From assembly GCA_027487435.1 (NCBI GenBank), contig JAIYDP010000337.1, positions 1 through 64,000 of the forward strand: a DNA stretch of 64,000 nucleotides, given 5' to 3'. Made by a program: the position numbers and the translations under genes. This document shows, piece by piece, positions 46,140 to 56,800 of the stretch. The stretch comes from Verrucomicrobiaceae bacterium. Lineage in GTDB: Bacteria; Verrucomicrobiota; Verrucomicrobiia; Verrucomicrobiales; Akkermansiaceae. Position 1 is the stretch's first letter, and each line of letters starts with the position of its first letter. The notes beneath the pieces are model-generated. The model worked only from the letters and a program-made list of their open reading frames with translations. It was not told where the DNA came from and did no database searches.

Positions 46140-49100
46140 ATGACGGCGGCTCTTCGCGTGCTTGTTTTCCTTGCTCTTGCAAATGCAGTACATTGTCAAG
46201 GCAGATCATACAGTGTCCGTTCATCTCATGCGCCAGTGTGCGGGAATTCTCGAAGAGAGGGCGGAGAGGCTTGCGACGACGGCAACACTGCCAACGGCGA
46301 TGGCTGCACCTCAAGTTGCACAGTTGAGGCGTTTTACTCTTGTGCTGGAGGATCCAGCACTCAACCTGACTTTTGTGCAGGTTTGTTCTTTGAAATTGTC
46401 GCATCTGACGTCGCAGTGATTCCGCTCAACCCTCTCCTCAATGGCCCATCCTCGATCACCCCGACCGAAGACTCACTTTTCAGTCTCGGCATTCTGTTCA
46501 TGAGCCACAATGGAGGAAGCCTTGCCAGCCCGATTTCAGTGAATTGGACTGGCCCTCCTGTCCAAGTCTACGCCCGCTTTGCCGTCCGGCACGGCACCCT
46601 CTCCCTCTCGTCTGGCCACCTCCGCTGCACCCAAATCACCGTTGACTACCAGCCCTCGGTGTCAGCTGCCAAGTCCATCGCTCTCATCGGCGAAATTCGA
46701 AACCTCAACTGCTACATCCGCTCGCTGCAGTACCTCAGCCCCCCGTTTTTTGACAGCGCTCGAATTGATGTCATTTTTGGCTCGCCAGAAGTTCTTTCTG
46801 TCGAAGCGTCCCCAGACTCTGACAGGACCATTGTCCGCACCACAACCATTGCTGTCACGGTGGACAGCCTCAATACGCCAGGGACTCTCAGCCTTGGCGC
46901 ATCAACGGACGTGTCGCAGGCGGCGCTTTGGGGGCCCTACTATGTCCTTGAGGGGGGCACGCTGACCATTGACAACTCGAACTTCACGGACCCTGATGTG
47001 TTTCAGCAGCATCTCAACTTCTCCATCTCCCACACCTGCAGTGGCTCGCTCCTGACCTCCCTCACCTGTGCGGGCACCTTTGCGTCAGCGTCTGGGACTG
47101 GCTCCGCTGGCAACGTGTCGGCAAGCACCCTCTCCGCCTTTTCCATCACCTTCAGAGTCTCGGGCTCCGTTGTCTCATCTGCAATTGCACTCACGGGCAA
47201 CTACACTGTCGCTGTTGTGGCTGGTGGAGCCGTCGTTGAGACCGGCGACGTCAGATTTGTTGTTTCGAATTCGACAGGCGCTACTGTATTTCCACTCACG
47301 GGCATCCTCGGCGCCGCCAGTGGCGTCGTGCAGGGATTTGACTGGGCCGTCGCCACTCCCATTGGCGCTGGCGGGACGTTCAACAACGCCACAAACACTT
47401 TGACAATATCCGCGTCGAATGCAGTTGCGTTCTACCCCCATTTTCAAATCACTGCACGCAGCTCCATGGGCGTGGTCGACATTCCCTTCGCAGCGGCAAA
47501 TGCGCTCACGTATGACCCATCATCGACCCCATCATTCAAAAACGTGACTGTGCCGTCACATCTTGTGAACTCGGTGCTTCGGAGGGTTACCCTCTCTCTA
47601 GCTGGCCTTGATTTCAACACGCAGGCCCCATCCCCCCCCCTTTTCCTCAACATCTCTCTCACCGATGTCGGCGTAACCCGCCCAAATGTCGTCGCGCGCG
47701 GTGTCTCTGTCGTAGTTGTGGCTGTCAACGACGCCCCCACACTCTCAGTCGTTGCGCCCGCCAATGCGACGGAAGATGTCAACTTCCCCCTCCCCCCCTT
47801 CAATCTTCTCGACATCGATGCCGATGAAGTCATCACGTCGACAGCTGCATCTTGGTTATCGAGCCCGTCCTTTGCAGGTGTTGTCAACCGCATGACCACA
47901 ACCATTTCAGCGACCCTTGGGACCATCGCTATGAATGTCACAGCGCGCATGAATGTGACGTCCGTCCAACCCCCCCAGCCCGTCGTGAGGGGTGGCGTGG
48001 TTCGCTTCACATCCATCAACTTCACAGCGCCCCTCAACGAGACTGCGCTGACGTTGCGCGGCCTTGTGTACAAGGGCTTCCCTTTCTTCAACATGTTCTA
48101 CAATCCACCTCCCTCCGAAGGAGGCGTCGATTGGTGCGCCGTTGCTTCTGCGACGGCGATTCTGTCGGGCGCTGTGAACGCAACTCCGTCTGTTATCTCA
48201 GTCACTGTCTCGTAATTTTCGGTTGGGGAAGCCGCTCTGACTCGCGCAGAGACAACGGCAACTCCGACGGCCGAGCAGCCCGCAACGTCCTCTCCGCATC
48301 GGCCGTTGCGTCGTTTTTCATTCTACCTGTTCCCAACCCCCTGCAACTGTTCCAAAACGGAACCCTCCCCCCTCCACAGCTTAGTGAAGGTGAAAAATTT
48401 GGATTTCGGAACCAAACGAGGTTTTTCATCGCCTCCTCCGACGGAGTGGGACCTGCATTTCTCACCCAAACGCTTGCGGTTCTTTTGAGTGCGTCCTACG
48501 GCTCCCTTGCGACGTCCGCTGACCCGGATGTGCTCTATTTGGTCCGCACATCAATGCACACTCTAAAAGCAGCAGACGGACTCTGGCACAATCTCCCGCG
48601 ACCTTGTGATTGCCGCCAACGTGTGCTCCATCCACAGGTTCAAACTCGAGCTCGCTTTTGATTCCGTTAGGCTGCTTCGAGACGTCGAGTACGCCCCTGC
48701 GCCGTTTTTCAACACTTTTTACGGCCTCAACGAGTCTGTCCGTGTCGCTCTTATCAACCTTGACGACATCCTTCCCCGAACTGCGCTCAGCGCCGTGCGA
48801 GCAAATTTCACTCGGCGTGCGGAGCTGGAGGCTGCTGCGAAAACGCGTGCGTCAGCGTCGAACGCTTACACGGTGATCTTTTGTCGCTGTTGTCACTTTG
48901 TTGATTTGTGCCAGGTTCGGGACGTGATTGTCTTGCCGGTCAATAACAAACCCTCCATTCAAACGGGGCGACTGTCGTTTACGACGTCAAGTTTGACGTT
49001 GGACATCACTGCAGGTCATTTTGCACACAATCATTAGTTGATGCAAACAGCGGATTTATTTGTGAGAGATATCGACGCTTACGAGTCACGCTACTTTCAA

Positions 49101-49640
49101 GCTCCCCCCTCAAAGGCTGGCCTTCTGAAAGCATTCAAGTGTCAGACTCGACTCACTCCGCAGGTTGACATCAGCACTGACGCAGGAAACGTTTGGTACT
49201 TCCAGGGGGGAGATCCAGGCGACTTTCCACCGCCCACCGCCGGCAAAGTGTCTCCCTCGACGTCATTTTTGGCGGCTGTGGAGAGAGTTCAAACTGGCTC
49301 GCTTCGGTACTACCCGCCATGCGGCAATGCGACAGCAACGATCAGATTCACCGTGGACGATCTCGGCAACAGCGGTGAAGGTGGCCCGCAGAATGCAAGC
49401 GTACGACTCACGGTCGTGAGTACGCTCCCCGAGTGCCCAGGGATGTTTTCGATGGCGTCTTCTCAAGGAATGAAAGATGGGGAAAAGTTGGCCCTCGGTG
49501 TTTGCGTTGGTATCGCCGGGGTTGCCGCCATCGCTGGCGTCGTGCATTTGCTGATGAAGATTTCAAAAGGCAGGAAAATGCAGGCCCCAAAGTACGTCCA
49601 ACGGCACAGCGAGCCCATCCGAGAGGAGTTGAATTTGTGA
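46140..49640 (+). CDS. Type I surface protein with DUF4215 and cadherin-like repeats
   Basis: Large extracellular protein, about 1,100 residues. Signal peptide MTAALRVLVFLALANAVHCQ, then one Cys-rich DUF4215 (myxococcus-type disulfide) repeat: CGNSRREGGEACDDGNTANG, DGCTSSCTVEAFYSCAGGS. A 600-residue beta-rich, Ser/Thr/Val-rich ectodomain with many N-glycosylation sites follows in one long exon (to about 48.2 kb); VVVVAVNDAPTLSVVAP and NATEDVNFPLPPFNLLDIDA fit cadherin-like/tandem-95 repeats. Later exons give VIVLPVNNKPSIQTGRLSF, DLFVRDIDAYE and NATATIRFTVDDLGNSGEGG. A single membrane helix LALGVCVGIAGVAAIAGVVH precedes a short basic tail ending SEPIREELNL. Likely adhesion or recognition protein. 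Introns lie mainly in 48.2-49.05 kb. Only 11 bp separate its stop from the next start on the same strand. Confidence 0.78.
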
Positions 49641-49651
49641 ATGCGGGTTAT

Positions 49652-52600
49652 ATGTACAGAATTCAAGTTTCATCCGTCCACACCGTCGAGGTGCTGCCCT
49701 CCGGTGGCGCTGGTGTGACACAAGTGCAGTGCTGCGCACCGGCTTGAACGCAGCCCCGACGTGGTGCGTTGGGTCGCAGAGGGAGAATGCAAACACTCCT
49801 CAGCCCCCCCCCACTTTGAGCATACCAACTTTTGCTCCGCCGCTGGCAAGAACCAAATGTTTTACCAGAGGGTGGCGTTGGACGTCAGCGCATGTGGACC
49901 CCTATGCTCGTGTAATACATCAATATTTGATGGTCACTTTGACTTGACGTTGACTTGCAAGAGAATTTTTCGTTTGGAGATGACCACTGGTACGGCCGTG
50001 CATTGCCGTCGTTGTGTGTGGTTTTGGCTTATGTCTCCCATCACTTTCGACGCACCCTCAATGAAACCGCGCCTCACACCGCAGGACTGTACATTTGGAC
50101 CGTGACAAGGCCGGGAGCTTCGCAAGCAGAATCGACCCTTGACTCAAAGTTTCTTGGCGAGCCGCTTGATGTCTCATGTTCTCCAATCGTGTCCGTGTCG
50201 TTTGGGAAAAGACACGCCGTAATTTTGTTGGGTACGTGGCCGTAGCAGAGAGTGTTGCGTTCTCACCCCCTTGCAGCGTCGGGCATAATGATGATCTGGG
50301 GAGAGGGCCAATACGGCCAGCTCGGAATTGCGCGCAAGTTCAAAGAGTTTGTACCTCATCCGAGGACTGTTACCTTCTTCAAGGCGAAGGTGATCATTGC
50401 CATCAGTTGCGGAGGGTTCCACACTGCGTGCATTACGTGTAAGACCCACTCCGCCCTTTTTCATTTCGGGTTCGTGTCAGGCGTCATCTCACTCTCTAGA
50501 TGACAAGGATTTGTACACTTGGGGGCTGGGCTCATCTGGACAACTTGGGGTTTGACTTCCTCAAACGTTTTCGTGGTGTCATACCCGCAGTTGAACACGG
50601 ACGACACTCTGTACGAGCCGTCGCTGGTTCGAAGTTTGCAGGGGCAGGCGGTGCAGGTTGCTTGCGGCTGGGATCACACAGCCATACTCAAGAGTGCCCA
50701 ACAAAATGTTCCGGACTGACCGCTTCAGCTGGTGGCATCCTCTACACATGCGGAGGGTTTGAATCCGCTGCTTTTTTCTAATTGCTTCAGTGGGCAGCAT
50801 GGCGTACTGGGTCACGGGGATACAAGCAACCAACGGCTTGCGAAACCTGTCATGTATTTCGTCGACAATGGCAGCCACGTGGTGCACATTGTGAGCGGTG
50901 CGCATCACATGCTAGCAGCTTGCAAATGTGGGTTGTGCACCTTTGGAGCTCAAGTCTCAGCTGGGAGTGGAGAGCACGAAGTTTACGCATGGGGTCTCAA
51001 CGATTCTGGGCAACTCGGGCTGGGCGACAAAAACAAGCGGACCCTCCCATCCCTCCTTCAAATCGACGTGCCCTCCAGCGAGCAAGAGGAAATCGCTTTG
51101 ATAACATGCACATCCAAAAATAATGCGCTCCTGACTCGTTTGGCCAGATCTTGCGCAGCCTGACTCGATAGGCTCTGGCCTTGTATTTACATGGGGCCAA
51201 GGTGTTGATGGATGTGTTGGCTCAGGGCAAGCCGTCGACATGGACAGGCCGACGCAAGTAACGGTTCTGAAATCGAAACAGATTCAAAGCATCGCACTGT
51301 CGCAGTCGTTTTGTCTTGCCCTTTCTTGTAGTCTCAACAACCATATGATGTCTTGACCTCCTCCAGCAAGTGGGCAAGTGTTCGGGTGGGGGACAGCTCT
51401 TAACCTTCCTTGCGACCTCGGCTTGCAAGGACGGCACTTTTCTCCTGTGGAAATCCCGTCCCTTACGAAGAAGAACGTCATCTCTATGTTCGGAGGGCAC
51501 AATGCGTTTGCTTTGATGAGCAAGACCAATTCTCAAGTCATTTTCTCTCATTGATTTCTTCTTAATGCGAAAGGCTGTGGTGCGGTCGTCGCTCGGGCGC
51601 GTTGAGAAGGTCCCGGTCGAGCTTCGGGAGGAGGTGTCAACGATGCGGTACTCGTGCGTGTACCACAAGCGCACCAACCTGTCTGGATTCATCCACTTTT
51701 TCAAGAATGAGGCGGTGTTCTATACGAAGATTTTTGGCTTTCAAGTTGTCAAACGCATTGACTACTCAACCATTCGAAAAGCAGTTGCGAAACCGATATC
51801 ATGATCTCACATGGCAGGACATTCTCCGCGATCAGACAAATGGCTCTGCGAAGCTTTCCATCGTCAAGGTTATCACACTTCATTATTTCTCTTACTTTGA
51901 GGTTGTGGACCCCATGGCAGATTCTAGTGCCCACGAGTATTTAAAATCCGTCAATCTGAGCTTTCCCATCGCCTGGGCAGCCGAATTCGTCCTGGCAGAA
52001 TTTTTCAGCCGCGCAGCCGCTCTGACGAATCCTCGACGCCCTTTCATGACGTCGAAGTCGTCTTCGTTCATTAGCGTTCCGATTACGACCAAAGCAACCC
52101 CGTCACTGCCAGTATCTAAGTCAGACTCCAGCCTCCTATCGAGAAATTCACCGAAATCTTTGTTTCGATCAGGAAGTTCGTCACCAAGTGGAATCCTCCA
52201 TCGCGCCCCATCCCTCTCTTCGGAAGATTCGGCAGTATCTCAAGTGATAGAAACGGAGAATCCCTTTGAGAAAGTTGGCGCTGTGTGCGACCCCATAGTA
52301 GAAGCCACTACACCCGAGGCAACTCCTGAGGGATCAAAGGAGTGGGTGTCAGGAGCTGCTGCGGCCGAGAGCACAGAGAAATCGGTTCCGCACTCGAAAT
52401 TGTCGATGCCGCTGCCGATGCCTCTGGGCCCCGCGATGCATGCCCCTATCGCCCGACGAGCAGTGTCCCCAAAGGGGGAGAGGGTGTTTCCAGCCCCACC
52501 AATATCTTCAACGCCTGGCCCGTTAGCTTCTCTGTCGCTTCTCAAAGATGACTGGATGAAGATTTTGTCAATGGGAAGGATGCAGAAATTTTCTTCGGGA

Positions 52601-52948
52601 GACATCATCATTCATGCGGGATCCAAGCAAGACAAAATCTATCAGATCGTTTTCGGCACTGTTGTCGCCTCTCGTGATGACGCTGGTTCCGGCAGGCTTC
52701 TTCGGCAGATGACAAGTGGAGAAACATTTGGGGAGCTTTCCTTCCTTATGGATGGTATTGGATACCTCATTCAGCTTACTTGAACAGGAGTTGCGACTGC
52801 GACTATCACTGCCGTCGACATGGTCGAAGTGTACTGCATCGATCATGACGCTATCAACAGTCTGTTGTCGTCGGACCCGACATTAGCGGCGAAGCTATTC
52901 AGATACTTCGCGAAGTCATTGGCGCGTTGGATTTCGTCCATGAACTAA
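49652..52948 (+). CDS. RCC1 repeats - GRAM - cyclic nucleotide-binding domain protein
   Basis: Cytosolic signalling-type protein with an unusual domain chain. It starts about MYRIQVSSVHTVEVLPSGGA (ATG 49652). RCC1-type propeller repeats run from about 50.1 to 51.5 kb: IVSVSFGKRHAVILL, IWGEGQYGQLGIARKFKEFV, DLYTWGLGSSGQLGV, VACGWDHTAILKS, GVLGHGDTSNQRLAKPV, VYAWGLNDSGQLGLGDKNKR, LVFTWGQGVDGCVGSGQAVD, VFGWGTALNLPC. A 36-nt phase-0 intron joins KTNSQ to AVVRSSLGRVEKV, leading into a GRAM domain (MRYSCVYHKRTNLSGFIHFF, YTKIFGFQVVKRIDYSTI). A Ser/Pro-rich linker (52.0-52.5 kb) precedes a C-terminal cNMP domain: FSSGDIIIHAGSKQDKIYQI, GETFGELSFLMDGGVATATI. FGEL is present, but the phosphate-binding Arg of RxA is replaced (GVAT), so ligand binding is doubtful. 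The stop is 52946-52948. Confidence 0.8.
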
Positions 52949-52977
52949 CAAACAAAGTTGTAAGTACGATGTAAATG

Positions 52978-53735
52978 TTATGTTACTCCTTAATCGCCAC
53001 TGCGATTCAGGGCTTGTAAGCCATCTGTCGTCAAGTGAAGCCATGCCTTCTGCTTCTCAATAATGCAGAGGGCATCCCTTTTGAATGGCATGAGAAGCCG
53101 GTGCTTGCCCTTGTGAAATCCAAGATCTCTATCGACGTCTTTGCTACCATGGAGGCTCTCCAGGCGCCAGACACGGCGAGAAGATTTGCATTCTCTGCTC
53201 AGGTCAATTTTGGTACACTGTGCTGAATTACCAGTGCAAGCAGAGATTTGTGTTGTGTGACTGCAACGACAGCCAAGTCTTTTCCAAGATGCAATCCTTT
53301 GCATTTAACAGGTCCGCTCTCACAAACCATCGTATGATTCATTAGATTCGGTTGCAGTGTTGCCCCTGTTCGTGGAACCGCTGGGATCGCTGGATTCATA
53401 ATCGACGTTGTAAGAGATCAGGTTTTCGGACTCTAAATTCAGAAGATCTCAGAGGAGCGCACCCCCAAAGCAGAGCTCTTTTTCTTCAAGTCTGTGCACA
53501 AGTCAAATGAAGTTGTTGAGGCTTTGAAGACCCTACCTTGTGTTTCAGATCCTGTTGCTAAATGTCTTTTGAAGAATTACAAGAGTGCCCCCATGAATTT
53601 TGAATTCTCAACTCCGAAGGCATTAGGGGAATATCTCGTGCACAGATTGAAGATTTGGAGTCATTGGATTCACGTTTGACAGACCGAGCAGATCAAATCT
53701 GGCGTCATTTTCACGATAAGGTTACGTTCCAGTAG
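52978..53735 (+). CDS. Possible multi-exon gene, unknown
   Basis: Plus-strand stretches with coding character but no confident model. A possible start at 52978 (MLLLNRHCDSGLVSHLSSK after one splice) leads to GIPFEWHEKPVLALVKSKIS and IDVFATMEALQAPDTARRFA; later blocks are FWYTVLNYQCKQRFVLCDCN, DSQVFSKMQSFAFN, RGTAGIAGFIIDV, ERTPKAELFFFKSVHKSNEV, DPVAKCLLKNYKSAPMNFEF and a charged end IEDLESLDSRLTDRADQIWR. It might be an extension of the RCC1-GRAM-cNMP gene, but I found no splice that removes that gene's TAA in frame. No family was recognised. Confidence 0.35.
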
Positions 53736-53803
53736 GATTAGGAACAGTCAGAGAGCAAGCTATGTAAACTCACAGTCGCCATGTCAATGTCAAATCAAAT
53801 CAA

Positions 53804-53832
53804 AGTCAAATTTGACTACTCAAACGTTTGAG
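53804..53832. promoter_or_regulatory. Two adjacent perfect palindromes upstream of dynein gene
   Basis: agtcaaatttgact (53804-53817) and ctcaaacgtttgag (53819-53832) are both perfect 14-bp palindromes one base apart, ending 30 bp before the dynein ATG. Just upstream are short tcaaa repeats (atgtcaaatcaaatcaaagtc). They resemble in layout the palindrome before DNAH2. A partial X-box half (gtcgcc at 53776-53781) lies nearby but without a good second half. Confidence 0.42.
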
Positions 53833-53862
53833 CTGCCATCGGTTGTGCATTGACTTGCTGCT

Positions 53863-56800
53863 ATGGCACCTCATCCACCTCCGATGATGATTGGAGCCAC
53901 TGGGCGAGATATAGACACTTCTCGCGATAGTCCCTCACCGGAGCATTCTCTGCAACCCTCTGTTGCTTCCAATCCTTTGGCGGCCCAGTTGTTCATGCCT
54001 TCAATGATCTCACAACCACCTCGAAAGGTGTTGGTCGCGTCGGGCGGGCATTCAATTAAACCAATTCATGACTCCCCGGGATTACGGAGATCCGTGGACG
54101 ATTTTTCAAAAGCCACAGTGTATTCCGTGCCGAAGCGGAAGAAGGCGAACGACATCGTCGAAGAAGCGCGAACTTCAGTTTCTTCCAATCCAATTGCACG
54201 TATTCCGATCTCCTCTTCATTCGACGACTCTAAAGTACGGGCATCTTTGCCTGCTCGCCTCCCGGCTGGTCCCGTTGCCGCCAAGCTTCCTCCTGGAATT
54301 CCAGCGAGTCAAAGGCCTGCTAATCTTGATCCTGCTCTTCAAGAAAGAGAAGCTAGGAATCCTCTTCGAGTCCTCAACAAGTTGCGACAAAGCGCTGACA
54401 ACACGGAGTTTGTTTATTTACGCCCATACAAGCTCGACGAGATGACCCCTCTCAATCCGTATCATCTGGAAATCGTCCCCCACTCTGACGTCAGGTCCGA
54501 CGACTTTTTCACGCTTAGCTCATTTGGTGTCACCCATTTCCAAAATGGCAAGCCAGATTTCACCGAGCTTGAGCAGTGGAAGCGAGAACACTATCTCTTC
54601 AATGCGCTCATTAAGATCAATGTGTTCCGCAAGTATCGCCTCTGGAAGACCTTCAAGGTGTGGCGTGATCAAGTACGATACAACAAGATAAGCCATTGCA
54701 AGCGGCTGCTCGAGAAGAACCTGTTCACTCTGAACAGCACCTTCCAGCTAAGCCTCTTGCGGATTCGAGCTCTTTGTGCCGAAAATGCGAAGGCTCGTCT
54801 GTACAGCTTTGACCCCAAAACTCTTTACACCCTCGATGCGTTTGTTCACGCACAGATTGAGCAACGAAAGAGAGTGAGGTCTGGAATGTCGTCGTTTTGG
54901 TCCGACTCGATCGAGACAGTCAAGCGAGCGTGCATCGAGACCATGGAGTCCCTCGAGGAGCGCCTGTTCGGCTCTGGGCAATCTTCGAACGAGCTGAGCA
55001 ACACAAGAAAGACCACGACGGGTGGGAACACGTCCCCAAGAGCGGGCAAGGATGCTTCGACGGCATCAAACTTTAAATACACTGTCATGGCGTCGAAGCG
55101 AGTGGAGCATCGTCGTCTCTATCATTTCCTTCGCCTCGCTGACTACGTCATTTTTAACAGTTTGCATGTGCTCGTAATCGAATCTCTGAGCGAGTTATTG
55201 AGCAGGCTGCAGACGGCCTTGTCAACGACTGATCAAGCCCTCTTCCTCACGGAGATTCTTGTGGACCGCACTAATCTAGTGTTTGAACCTTCATGTGAGA
55301 GATTCGAATCGGAGCTGGAGCATATCGCTCATGGATTTATCGACACCGTGTCATCAAGTGTCAGGCTTCTCAATCATGACATATTGAAGCCGTACACAGA
55401 GCTCTATGATGCGGAAAGCGATGTAGGTGACCGTGAGTCAGGATCTCCAGTCACTGAGATCGTTATGTCTGACGACTTCTATCAGGCACTGCTGCACAAG
55501 CTCAAAGAGGTCATGTCCTCTACTTTTGTTTCAGCGGAGGCTTACAAGAATTCGTTCCTTCAGTTTAGAGACATTGTCGTGGAGAACTCAACATTGGACT
55601 TCGACGTCATCCGACAGCAAGCCGAAAATAATCAAATCCCGCTTGATAAGCTCCGAGATGACATGGTTAGCTTTCGCCAGCAATCAGAGTCCATTGTGTC
55701 CCTCCCTGACTCAAAAGATGTTGGGGTGCTTCGTATCGACACAACCAAGCTGAAGGCTGTGTTTTCTCCATCGCCTGTTGAGTGTTTAGACGAGATGCAG
55801 ACTCTCATTCCTGAGTTCGCTGCTAAGAAACAGAAGGCGCTACTGGAAGAAGTCAACGCTGCGAATGCAAAGCTTTCGAAGCCACCGGCCACTGTTGGAG
55901 ATTTCGTCGATTTCCTCAGTTTCGTGGCGTCGGTGATTGAGCGCAAAGAAGAGCTGCAAATTCAGTTTGAGGACATCACGAGCTTGTATTCGATGATGGA
56001 GGAGCAGCACGTGAAGATCCCTGAGCTTGACAAGGCGTCGTTCCAAATGCTTGTTCCCGACTTCCAGCAGATGAAGACGAATCTCGACTTAGCCGAGGCT
56101 GCTCGTGAGGAGAACATTGCCAAATGGAATGCTCAATTGGAAGTTGAGATCAAGGAATTCAATGAGAGGGTCAACAAGTTGAAAGTGCTATCGCAGGATG
56201 AGACGATTCTTACTGACACCGAGTTCATGGAGCCTGTGCTGCAGCTTGTCAGTGATCTGAAAGAGCAATGTCACGCTCTTGAACAGGAAGCAGCAGACGT
56301 TGCTTCCTACCAAGTTGTCTTCGGCGTCCTTGTCACCAAGTTTCCGGTGCTGGAAACGGTCGCCGGGGATATCGTATTGAAGTCCTCGATGTGGGAGAGT
56401 CAGCGCGATATTGGTGTTGTTTCACAGCAGTGGGCAGACTCCACCCTTGATCAATTGGATGTACCGGCGATGGAGGCCCAAGTTCAGAAGTGGTACAAGA
56501 CAGCCATGAGGTGCGAGCGAGAACTCCCGATCAACAAAGTTTCGCCGAAGTTGAAGAGCACTGTTCAAGTGTACAAGGACACTATACCAGTGTGTGCCGA
56601 CCTCAAGAACAAGGCTCTGAAGCAAAGGCATTGGGACAAAATTGAAGCAGTTCTGGGCAAGAAAATAGACAGAGACCCGGATTCGCCTCCTCTCACCCTG
56701 CAAACCCTTCTGGATCTCAATGTTATGACGCACAAGGATTCGATCTCGCAGATCTCCACTGAGGCCACGCAAGAGCTTGCACTCGAGGAACTCCTCCAAA

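Noticed and set aside
53776-53800. RFX X-box before the dynein gene
   Set aside because: gtcgcc matches one half-site but the facing half is poor; not strong enough to call.
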